From the NCBI RefSeq assembly GCF_000091045.1, contig NC_006684.1:777501-815000 (forward strand): 37,500 nucleotides of DNA, read 5' to 3'. This stretch comes from Cryptococcus deneoformans JEC21 (taxonomy: Eukaryota > Basidiomycota > Tremellomycetes > Tremellales > Cryptococcaceae). The stretch's first letter is position 1, and each line of letters starts with the position of its first letter. The position numbers were made by a program, and so were the translations under genes. A model generated the notes under the pieces. The model did not search any database, was not told the DNA's origin, and worked only from the letters and a program-made list of their open reading frames with translations. Shown in pieces: positions 9,462 through 17,964 of the stretch.

Positions 9462-11802
9462 CCCATCACGGCGTCCGAAGCAGTACAGCTAGGCCTCGTC
9501 GGCCTTCTCACTAGGCCAGTGATCAAAGCAGTCTTCCCCTCGGAGCGTGCACTCTCAACTTCGACCCACGAACAGGCCAAGGACAAGTCCGTCCAGGCAG
9601 CAGAAACTTCTCCTGTATCAACCGGCGCTACTTCTGAGCTCTCTGATACTCAGTGGTCTCCCACGAGTCCCGGGCCACCTGTCTTGCAATCGACAGCTGT
9701 CATTTCACAAGGCGATTCAGCGCCTGGCCATTCCATTCAAGAGACAGCCGAAGCCTCATCACCACCGTTGACATTCCCCGAACCCACCTTGCGAAGAGAT
9801 CTTGCTGCAACGAATCCGGATCTCGGTGCCGTTTCCACCACTGCCAAAGAAACTCAGATCTCTGAACAACCAATGGATAGACGTTCTAATAGAGCCCTCG
9901 ACGCATCCGCACAACGACCGTCCAGTATTACCTCCGCTACCCCCCAGCCCGTAATCCCAGTGACCGAGACTAATAACATGGCAATCGTCCCGGCCAACTC
10001 TGAGAATGATACTCTACTCGCCAACAGGGCAGCGGGTATCAACCTCAACGAGAGGCCAGCCAGCCGAACCACTCGCCGCAGCTCCCGTGCCAATGGAATT
10101 AAACCAGGGGCTGGACAAGGAGTTTGGGACCTCGAAGACGGAGAGACTAACGGAGGTAAGGGAGCGTCTGATTACGTTGAGGATGGAGATAGGACCTCTG
10201 TGAACCGTGGTGAGAACGGTACCAACCCTGGGCTGGAATCTGTTCTGAATGCGGACCCCAAGGACTTTAGAGACGAGACATACGGTGATACTGAAAGACC
10301 TGCGTCAGTGTTCCTCTGAATCTGGTGGTTGGTTGTCTTGTACTGACAGTTGTGGTTAGCATGAATTTGCGCCCTTCTAGATCTTATGTCAAACCTGTTC
10401 CTATCGTCACGACTTACGAGCCTCAACTCCCCGATGGCGCATCTGCCAAGCGAAGGTCGGTTGCAGGATCTACACGGGCTCCCAGTTACAAACGTGCACC
10501 TTCTCGTGCCGCCTCCATTGACAACGAGGCTGCACAGAAGCCCATGAGCCCTAGGCGTGAAGCTTCCAAGGCTGGCTCCGTCCATTCTAACACCTATGCT
10601 GCCGATATGGGTCCTAACGGCTATGATAATCAACCTCCTCGTCCTGTTTCCAGGACCGCCTCTGCACGCAACCGCCACTTTGACCAGGCTGGGGCTGCTG
10701 GAGTTGGCGCTGCAGCCGGAGGACTTGCTGTTGGTGAATTTATCTCTCAGCAGCGTCAGCAAGAGCTTCAAGGAGGCAATTCGAGGCATAATAGTGGAGT
10801 CGCCTTGCAGGATGGCGGACCTGTACCTCGCGCCACGACCTTTGAGGAGCCTTCCGACAATCAGCAAGGTGCTGCACGAACTTTATCTCCTCGTCCTCAA
10901 TCCTCCTTTGGTCATCGTCCCCAGCCTCAACTCCTGGCAATCAATGAAGGCCAGGGTGATTATCAGCCGCAAGATGGTAGGGATTCTAGAGCGGGTGTCC
11001 TCGGTAGGAATGGTACAGTCATGAGTCGAGCCAATACTCTGGGAAGGAACGGGAATTTGTCGAGAGGTGCCAATGGAGGAACAGTTGGAAGCCGAAAAGG
11101 TGCTTTCGGTAGGGGTGCGGGCGCTAGCATCGGCACTCAGCCTGAGGAGGTCCTGGGCAGAGAGTAAGTCTTATTTCATTCATTCGCCGGCCGGGTGCAA
11201 ATCTAATCTCATAATGTAGTGACATCCATACTCGTGCGGAACTTTCAGAAAGAATTCTGGATGATGCCACTCTTCATCGCCTTTCCACCATGGGTACGTA
11301 GTATGAATATCTTTGCTTGATTGGTATCGACTAACTTTGGCTTTAGAGAAGAAGGATGCTCGTCGTTTGACGAAGATCATCAAAAAGGAAGCTAAGACTG
11401 AAGCACAAGCCGTTCAAGCCTCTATCAAGGAGCTCGAGCGCCTTTGCAGCCTTCAGAAGGAGGCCGCTAATGCTGAACGCAAGTCTCAGCTTCGTCTTAC
11501 CAAATGGACTACCAAAGAACACAAAGCTAGGATGCGATTCTTAAAGGAGAAAGAGAGGTATGAAAAGATTGAAGGCGAGTTGAGGAATGCCGAGAATGAT
11601 TTCGAGGAGCGAAGGGATCATGCGGCCGGGTTGACGGCCCAGGTGGCTGAAAAGGTAAGCCGTGCCGCGGCCAAGCATCTCGCAGACGCTGACCAATTCC
11701 TCCTAGACACAAGATCTTGATGATCTGCGAGCTCAGAAAGCTGCGGACGATCGTGAGCGAGAAGTCAAGATCTTGGCCCTCAAGAACCCTGCCCATAGTT
11801 AA
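9462..11802 (+). CDS. Ncp1-like protein: disordered Ser/Arg-rich region plus C-terminal coiled coil (about 707 aa)
   Basis: Coding exons: 9462-10303 (5' end uncertain), 10360-11163, 11220-11293, 11347-11654 and 11707-11802. The N-terminus reads ITASEAVQLGLVGLLTRPV, a small hydrophobic helix, followed by about 470 residues of low-complexity Ser/Pro/Arg/Gly sequence with repeated RAxS/RTxS motifs (possible basophilic kinase sites). The C-terminal part (AELSERILDDATLHRLSTM, then KKDARRLTKIIKKEAK) is a charged coiled coil of about 130 residues. I recall such C-terminal coils in fungal proteins annotated as DNA-binding protein Ncp1; the function is not established by sequence. No ATG occurs on this strand from 9205 to 9871, and a TAG lies in frame at 9459-9461, so the start is unresolved: a non-AUG codon (ATC 9465 or ACG 9468), or an ATG made by splicing. 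The other four junctions keep frame well. Confidence 0.75.
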
Positions 11803-12019
11803 CTGCAGTTCGTATCAGTTGTCAACCAGTAAGAGTGTATGGAAGGGAAAGACAAATCTACATCTTTATATATCTACATTTTAATAATCCAAAGTAGTTC
11901 GCGTAATCGTTTTTCATAGTGAAGTTCTCAGCGGTAGGGAGTCAAGATTGGCGTCGGCGGCAAGTAATCTGTGTACACGAGCATGAAGTTTTTGCACCCC
12001 TGTTAAGGCCATATAAAAT
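11803..12019. other. 3' flank of the Ncp1-like gene
   Basis: AT-rich downstream sequence with AATAAT-like runs near 11880; presumably the 3' UTR and polyadenylation region. No other structure seen. Confidence 0.4.
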
Positions 12020-12353
12020 AGCCCGTTTCAAATATAAAATTCATGTCGCAACTTATTAGTTTTGACTTGTCTTGTTGATCTTAACTTGCAGTTTGGATGG
12101 ATAAAATTACGTAATCAATGGGTGACACGACTTTCGTTCAGTAGTGGAAAAGTTGATATATGCATCGAGAGGTTGGTGGTTTTGACATATTTATGCAGGG
12201 CACGTAACTAAGAATCTAAGACTGACCTTATTAGCTAATTTTGCCCGTTTTTCACCTTTCTTAGCTAGCTGCCAATATAAAAAGTTAGCTAATTCCCCAT
12301 ACAAACCTTAAAAAAACTAAGTCAGGTCTTAACTTTTATATTTGAAACGGGCT
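12020..12353. mobile_element. Candidate non-autonomous DNA element (MITE) with 20-bp terminal inverted repeats
   Basis: A 20-bp perfect inverted repeat bounds the segment: AGCCCGTTTCAAATATAAAA at 12020-12039 and its exact reverse complement at 12334-12353. The 334-bp length, AT-rich interior and lack of coding capacity fit a miniature inverted-repeat element. Inside it a second imperfect pair (AAGACTGACCTTA at about 12219 and the inverse of AAGACCTGACTTA ending at about 12330), with TTAGCTAA blocks near each arm, suggests a nested or duplicated terminus. Flanks are A/T-rich, and a clean target-site duplication could not be fixed; a TA or short AT-rich duplication is possible. The family is not recognised. 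Confidence 0.5.
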
Positions 12354-13065
12354 TATAATAAATAAGTACTGAAACCGTAACTTCTTTTGCGAGACCTCCG
12401 TCCGGTAGTATAAAAGTCCGTCGGACTTCTTCGTCATCCTCCAATGCGAAGTGATCGTCTTGAATATACAATTTGTCCAGATGTAAAATATGGAAATCGC
12501 TTTCCGCCATTTACCCCAATCTAGCATCCATTCTGTCTGTTCTCCTTTCTATGGTGCTGTCCAGTGTCCCCTCAGCGTCCTATTCATGACCTATTTCATG
12601 TCACTTATCGCACTTGAGGGCTCCCCTCTTGATACTTGAGCATGTTGGGAACCACCATCGCCGGCATGGTACTTCAGTTGAAGTACGCTCTTCGACATCC
12701 ACATCACTTGCGTCGGAGGAATCGTCACCCCTCTCTGCATCTTCATTGTTATTGGCAATCGGTGAACATGGTTGTGGTATCTCATTATCTCTTTGCCCTG
12801 GTGAATGATGATGTGAGCCGATCGTTTTATTCTCGTGCTCAGCTACATCGCCCAAAGTTCATATGAGAGTCGTATAAGACTCAAAATCTCTTGTCCGGAA
12901 GCTTCACGAAACATCATTGGAAGAACCTCTGGTTGACTGAAGGTCTTGTTGGATAAACGTGAAAAAAGCTTCTGAAGACCCAGTACTATCGATGCTAGGA
13001 AGAGGCATACTGCTTGGAATTGGAGCTGAGTAATTTCTCTCTCGGATGACATAATAGCGTATGTA
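12354..13065. other. Gene-poor stretch with degraded coding-like fragments
   Basis: The minus strand carries short frames with coding-like composition: at 12510-12322 (MAESDFHILHLDKLYIQDDH...) and at 12855-12604 (acidic, SSDASDVDVEERTSTEV...). Stops separate them, no splice sites join them, and the first runs into the inverted repeat of the candidate MITE. They may be remnants of a mobile-element polyprotein or a lost gene. No product is assigned. Confidence 0.3.
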
Positions 13066-13251
13066 GTGGGATTCGGCGAAATCGAAATCCAATACGTTCC
13101 CACTGCTCAGCAGCGAGGGGACGTCCTCACAAAGGCACTTGGTGGAGCCGCGATCAGCGCATTGAAGCTCAAGGAAGTTCAAGACGGTTTGGAAAGCAAG
13201 GACGCCAGTGCCGATAAGATGGGAAGAACCTTGCAGGAGGTGGATGAGTAG
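13066..13251 (+). pseudogene. Ty1/copia retrotransposon remnant: C-terminal end of RNase H
   Basis: The frame reads GEIEIQYVPTAQQRGDVLTKALGG, matching the hallmark end of copia-type Pol (GEIxxxYVPTxxQxADxLTKxL). It continues about 35 residues to a stop at 13249-13251. In-frame stops upstream (13027-13029) and the absence of reverse transcriptase or integrase nearby show that only the 3' end survives, and the Ala-Asp before LTK has become Gly-Asp. A purine-rich tract follows 2 bp after the stop, just as a polypurine tract should, so the call rests on motif and order together. Confidence 0.65.
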
Positions 13252-13253
13252 AT

Positions 13254-13273
13254 AAAAGAAGGAGAAGAAGGGA
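13254..13273 (+). other. Polypurine tract of the copia remnant, with possible 3' LTR start at 13275
   Basis: Twenty consecutive purines (13254-13273, pattern AAAAGAAGGAGAAG...) lie directly after the Pol remnant's stop codon. Then come CA and TG: LTRs begin with TG, and plus-strand priming occurs at such tracts. No second LTR copy was seen upstream, so the end of any LTR cannot be set. Confidence 0.45.
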
Positions 13274-14100
13274 CATGTTCGTTCAAGTGTGCGGTACGTA
13301 TTCCTTGCCTTACGCGTCCTCTCCTATCTCTCACACAGTTCGCCGCCGTCTCAGCATTACGCTCGGAGGGGGGAGCCTACCAAGAGGACCCTCATATGCT
13401 ACGCTGACGTCGATTGGGCTAATTGCAAGGACATTGTCAACTCTTGAAAGAGAGGCCCATATTGAAGAGCGTGTTAAAACTGCCAGGGCGTTTTAAAAGA
13501 CCCCAAGGCTTAGAATTAGTCCATAGTGACTTTTTGTACCGCTCCTGCCTCATCCTGAAATGACGATTTAGCAGGGGATGTAAGGTCCTTCTATAATTGA
13601 TGATGGATACTTGGGCCCTTCAGCGAGATGGAACTGGGAATACCATCCATGTTCTTCCTGGTGGTAAATCAGAATGAAATGGAGCGGTAAAAAGTGGCGG
13701 CTTTTCTCGCTGACAGTTGAGATTCTTTTACTTCCAGGGGTTTCCAGTATCATAGTAGATCTCGCGGCCGCTGCTAGGTTCTATTTCAGAGCTTGCATGG
13801 TATAGCCGCGACTTCAACCACTGTAGGGAGATTGTATCGACGACGGTCATGTTGTTTCGGGTTTAGTAGGCGTGATGAGCAGATTTGCCTACGACGGAAA
13901 CGTTAGATATACATACAGCTGTGAAGTAAATTGTACTTACTTACATGAGGATCTCGTCGTTGCAGTCTTCCTTCATTGTTAGGAGCTATTTGATATAAGG
14001 ATCTGCACGCGGCGACATCTGCTCAAGCCGTCTGAGAATTGCCGATCACAGTAGTTGAAGACGTCTCAGTTCAATCGACTCTAAATGTCTTTACCTTTTT
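13274..14100. other. Intergenic stretch, possibly decayed LTR sequence
   Basis: Begins where the copia 3' LTR would start. Frames are short and unsupported (for example 13275-13496 plus, 13753-13568 minus). A NotI site is present at about 13764. Nothing further could be identified. Confidence 0.3.
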
Positions 14101-14732
14101 CAGGAGAGGTGCATGCATTGAACCATGGACGTGGAAAACGTCGCCAAGAATGGGCCTTGCCTGAAGTCGTGCCTGATGATCTGAAATTGTCCTTATCACC
14201 TTACGCTCTTCTGTCGGCGGCGGCGTCTTTATTATTATGCTCCGAAGCGCAGCTATCCAAACGAGTCCGCTCTCCATCCCTCTGCATCTAAACGCCGCCG
14301 TGGTCCACAGCCACAACCTCGAGGTCGACCCTCTTCAGCTGCGCTTACGAGACAGCCGCGCTTACGACTCTTCAATTGCCCTTACGCAGTCATTCGATCA
14401 GCCCCCAACTTCCTCCAGTAAGTCCCGTCCCTGGCGGTGACGTTCCTCAAGCTTTAATTACGGCCCCTGGAACCAAATAACAGCAATCGCCATAATTTGG
14501 GTGCCTGCAATGTATTATGCCAAAATAAATGTTGCCCTAGGTATTGGATAGAGGACGAACGAGCATGCTAAAGGCACAACTGGCGGTGGCGAATGCTCTT
14601 CAGCTACTAAATAACCCAAGGTTCAATACACGCTGTGCCAGTGGCGCTGTACAGCTACCTCCGTCCACTGATCCTGAACCTGAACTCTACGAGCTTTTGA
14701 ATACTAATTCGGAAGATACTTCTCCTCTCTAA
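14101..14732 (+). pseudogene. Frame-broken coding remnant with AT-hook-like basic motif
   Basis: Coding-like peptide appears successively in three plus-strand frames. First, about 14103-14289 reads RQEWALPEVVPDDLKLSLSP and a Leu/Ala helix up to KRVRSPSL. Next, about 14272-14345 reads ASKRRRGPQPQPRGRP, whose basic KRRRGPxPxPRGRP resembles an AT-hook. Then about 14365-14458 reads LRSHSISPQLPPVSPVPGGD. A further frame at 14544-14732 ends EPELYELLNTNSEDTSPL. Each frame ends in a stop close to where the next begins, and no GT...AG introns rescue the joins, so at least two frameshifts are implied. The parent gene is not recognised. It could also be a real gene whose introns I failed to place. Confidence 0.3.
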
Positions 14733-15551
14733 CCAATCAGACCTACCGCGTTTTTGGATGATAAGTTTATTAGGTTGGGTGGTTTGTTGGACGGTACATG
14801 TGATTCATATGTAGGAGGTACTACTATGACGAACGATGGGTCAGAATGTCGCTTTGTGTAGTTTGAAGGAGTGCGCAACCTATTGTTAAGAGAGAGGGTT
14901 TCGGTAGTTTACTTGTTGAGATAGGAGGTGTAGATGGATATATGTGTTGGGACTCGGGCCCGTTGTGCATGTGACATATGCTGCCGATAAAGTCAAGACG
15001 TTTGCCACCAACGACAACGCTCTTACTAGCAAATCCACAGTTAAGTGAATATGTTATAAAGTTCCTTCAGTCTCTGTAACTTACCTATTTTGGAGGGGAC
15101 TCCAGTCAAACAGGACTTCGTGAGCTGCACTTTCTTGGTGAGGAACGATTCGGATGCATCGTTGAGAATGACGGGTTTTAGTGAATCTGAAACTGTCTAC
15201 CAATGGCGAACTCAATCGACGATTGAGGCTGTGAAAAACGTCTCGCAAGCTTTGCCGCAAAAGCGTCTCAAGTCGACAACGGAACTTATCTTTTGCCTAT
15301 GGGCAACGCGCCTTTTAATAATCATGCAGAGAAGGTTTGAAAAAATGGTAGAAAGCATCTCTTACAGACGTTCTGGCTTTATGGGTTGAGAATTTCCTAT
15401 ACAGGTATTCCAACTCATGGCGAATTCTGAGGGCTTCCTCACATCAGAAAACATCATACATGGGATGCACTGTAATTAAAAACTGTTCATAATAATAGTG
15501 TCCCTTCAAATTGTATACATATGACAAAATAGGAATACCTGGACCGATTAC
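14733..15551. other. Intergenic stretch upstream of the transporter 3' end
   Basis: Contains one frame (15090-15389, plus; MEGTPVKQDFVSCTFLV...) without splice context or recognisable family. The last ~90 bp are AT-rich and presumably the 3' UTR of the transporter on the opposite strand. No RNA gene or repeat was recognised. Confidence 0.3.
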
Positions 15552-17584
15552 TTAAACTTGCTCCAACATCTCTGACTGTGATAACACAGGTCCAACTTTC
15601 GCTTTCTCATTCTGGTCAAGCCCATGTGTACCCTGGGCAGCTTCAGCTGCAAACGTGGTATGGGGTTTCCAACCCGCTGAGCGTCTGGGGCTCCCGCATT
15701 CTTCCATCATCCTATCAACCTGTTCCAGAGTGAGGCCCTTGGTCTCCCATACAAAGAGATAGGCGTAGATAAAGCAGAGAATACAGGTTGAACCCCAAAG
15801 GAAAAAGACTTTTGAACCGAGGTTCTAAGGAAGTGTCAGCTTCAAGTAAAACGTCTTGCCGAAAAACACTCACAGCCTCGTCAGTTCCAACAAGATAAGG
15901 AGTAATGACGGCGATAATACAGTTCCATAGCCAGTTAGAGGCGGTGGAGAGACCAACACCTCGCGCTCTGATAGGCAATGGGAAAATTTCACCAATAGAA
16001 ACCCAAGCGCCTGGACCCCAAGTTGACGCGAAGAAGAAGACGTAAATGCAAATGAAGGAGATCTGCACCTTAACGACTGTAGTGTCTCCAGGCTTGGCGA
16101 CACCGATGATACCGACAATGAACTCGCAGATAAGCATACCGAGGGCACCATAGATAAGAAGGGGTCGTCGACCAAATCGCTCGATAGTCCAGAAGGACAC
16201 AGGTGTGGAGCAGACGTTGACTAAAGTAGTGATGAGAGAAATCAAGAAGGGGTTCGAGATAGTCCCAAGGTCGGTGAAGAAGGTGGTTCCAAAGTAGAAG
16301 ATGAAGCTGGACATCACTGTCAGTAAATTTATTATAAAGGACACAGAAAAGCGCAAACTCACTTGACACCAGTCCATTGCTGCATCATTTGCATGGAAAT
16401 ACCGAGAAGGGTTCGACGAAGGTTAGAACCAGGGTTGCGAATACCACCAGTGAAACAGGCAGCCCAAGAGGAGAGGTAAGTCACATTGGGAGTAAGCTCA
16501 GTCTCGTACTCGTGATTGGCCACAATTTCGGCGATTTCATCCTTGATGTAATCAGAGTCCACAGGTTGACCTCGGACTCGAGACAGTGCCTTTCTTGCCT
16601 GTTCGATCTTGCCGGCCTTGACATACCAACGAGGAGACTCTGGAAGCAAAAGGAGACCACCACCGAGGATAAGACTAAGGTGGAAATCAGCATTGTTTTC
16701 GATGGAATGGAAGGAAAGACACTGACGCCCAGGCAAACTGAATGGCGATGGGGATACGGTATGACCCGCTATCGGTCCGGTTCTGAGTTGCGTAACATAC
16801 ACAAGAGGAAAGAAGAAGACCAATAGTGATGCAAAACTGGTAACCCGAGACAATAGCACCTCGAACCTTTAAAAAATGAGCTGGGTGCAATAAATTACGT
16901 TTATAATGAGCATACCTTTCGAGGAGCGATCTCCGACATGTAGAGAATGATGATCGCTGAAATGAAACCGACACCAAACCCAGCGATGAGACGACCGGCC
17001 ACCAGCTGCGGAATTGGTCAGAACCTCGAACACTCAACTATCGTACGAATTAACTCACCAAGCCGAGGCCAGTTGAAGCAGTCTGCAGACAGCAACCAAC
17101 GATAAATACACAACAACCAGAAACGATAGTAATCCTTCGACCGAAGTAGTCGGCAAGGTCACCAGCGATGATCGCACCAAAGAACGTTCCGGCAGAAAGA
17201 ATGGAAGTGATCAAAGACTTCTCCCAAGCTGGCAGAGTGAAGGCATCTTTGGTCGCCTGATCCGCATCGGCGCCAGGAATAGGAAGACCCGTCATCATGT
17301 TGATGAAGTAATTCATACCCAACACGCCGTTCATGTAACCAGAATCGAAGCTACCGACAAGAAAATCAAAGCTAGTCAGTTCCCGAAGTGAAAGAAATTG
17401 GGTCAAGACTTACCCGAAAAAGATACCACCGAAAGAGGCAAAGACACAAAGGAGATAAGCCTTAACAGTCACAGGAGCCTCCACCCGCTCGGGGCTGAGA
17501 GGCGCCGAGAGGACGCCAGGACCACCAGGCACTGATATCATAGTTAGTAAGACTGCAACAATGAATATAAGAGAAACACCCACT
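15552..17584 (-). CDS. HXS1: MFS hexose transporter, Snf3/Rgt2/high-affinity type (552 aa)
   Basis: Plasma-membrane 12-span sugar porter. Coding exons: base 17584 (A of the start codon), 17531-17414, 17350-17059, 17005-16916, 16866-16727, 16674-16363, 16306-15874, 15824-15552; total 1659 nt. Motifs: FGFDSGYMNGVLG (TM1), DYFGRR after TM2, LPESPRWYVKAGK before the central loop, QQWTGVNFIFYFGTTFF (TM7), ERFGRRPLL, WGPGAWVSIGEIFPLPIRARG and WETKGLTLEQVDRMMEE. The C-tail after TM12 is only about 60 residues, shorter than in yeast Snf3/Rgt2. The likely start ATG spans an intron (A at 17584, TG at 17531-17530); an unspliced ATG at 17541 in the same frame would replace the first Met with MISV. The symbol HXS1 (glucose-sensor-like transporter of C. 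neoformans) rests on sequence type and remembered proximity to HXK2; another HXT paralogue is possible. Confidence 0.88.
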
Positions 17585-17869
17585 AATGTTTGAGTGTTTA
17601 GTAGTTGTGTTGTAGAGTGTGAATTAAAAGAAGGAAAATGTGTTCTCCCACTGAAGTATTTTTCACGGTGTAGGAGATGGAAGTCGTGAGGAGTGGCAGT
17701 CTCCGATGTGAGTTTGTTGCTGAGGTGGGAATGAAATTACAATGCATTGTTGGCCCCCTTTTATAGACGTGCGGAAACGGAACTCAATTCACAAGACTGT
17801 ACGAATTATGCCCATCGTACGTTGTTTGATGGGAAAGAACCAGGCTCGACGGCAAAAAAAACAACATGC

Positions 17870-17896
17870 GGAAAGGGCGGAAAGGGCGGAAAAGGC
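17870..17896 (+). repeat. Short tandem repeat, three 9-bp units
   Basis: Three consecutive copies of GGAAAGGGC (third copy GGAAAAGGC) at 17870-17878, 17879-17887 and 17888-17896, about 290 bp upstream of the transporter start. Confidence 0.8.
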
Positions 17897-17924
17897 GATC
17901 GTGCCTAGAAAAAGACCGAGCCAA

Positions 17925-17964
17925 TGGGGCAACGTGGGGCAACATTAGGGTTTCCCTGGGGCAA
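17925..17964. promoter_or_regulatory. Three TGGGGCAA repeats upstream of the transporter
   Basis: TGGGGCAA occurs at 17925-17932, 17935-17942 and 17957-17964, 340-380 bp upstream of the transporter start. Two of the three have the SYGGGG core of Mig1-type glucose repressors (GTGGGG and CTGGGG). Repression by glucose would suit a high-affinity transporter, but the A/T flank expected of Mig1 sites is weak here. Function is inferred. Confidence 0.35.

Noticed and set aside
10172..10867. 231-codon open frame on the minus strand
   Set aside because: It lies wholly antisense to the Ncp1-like coding exons and reflects their codon bias; no motif and no splice context of its own.
12904..13182. Minus-strand IRYYVIRE next to the plus-strand copia GEIEI motif, suggesting an inversion break inside RNase H
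   Set aside because: The peptide resembles the copia HIDIRYHFIRE stretch, but a simple inversion would not place the two pieces head-to-head at this spacing, and the surrounding minus-strand peptide has no copia similarity; probably chance.
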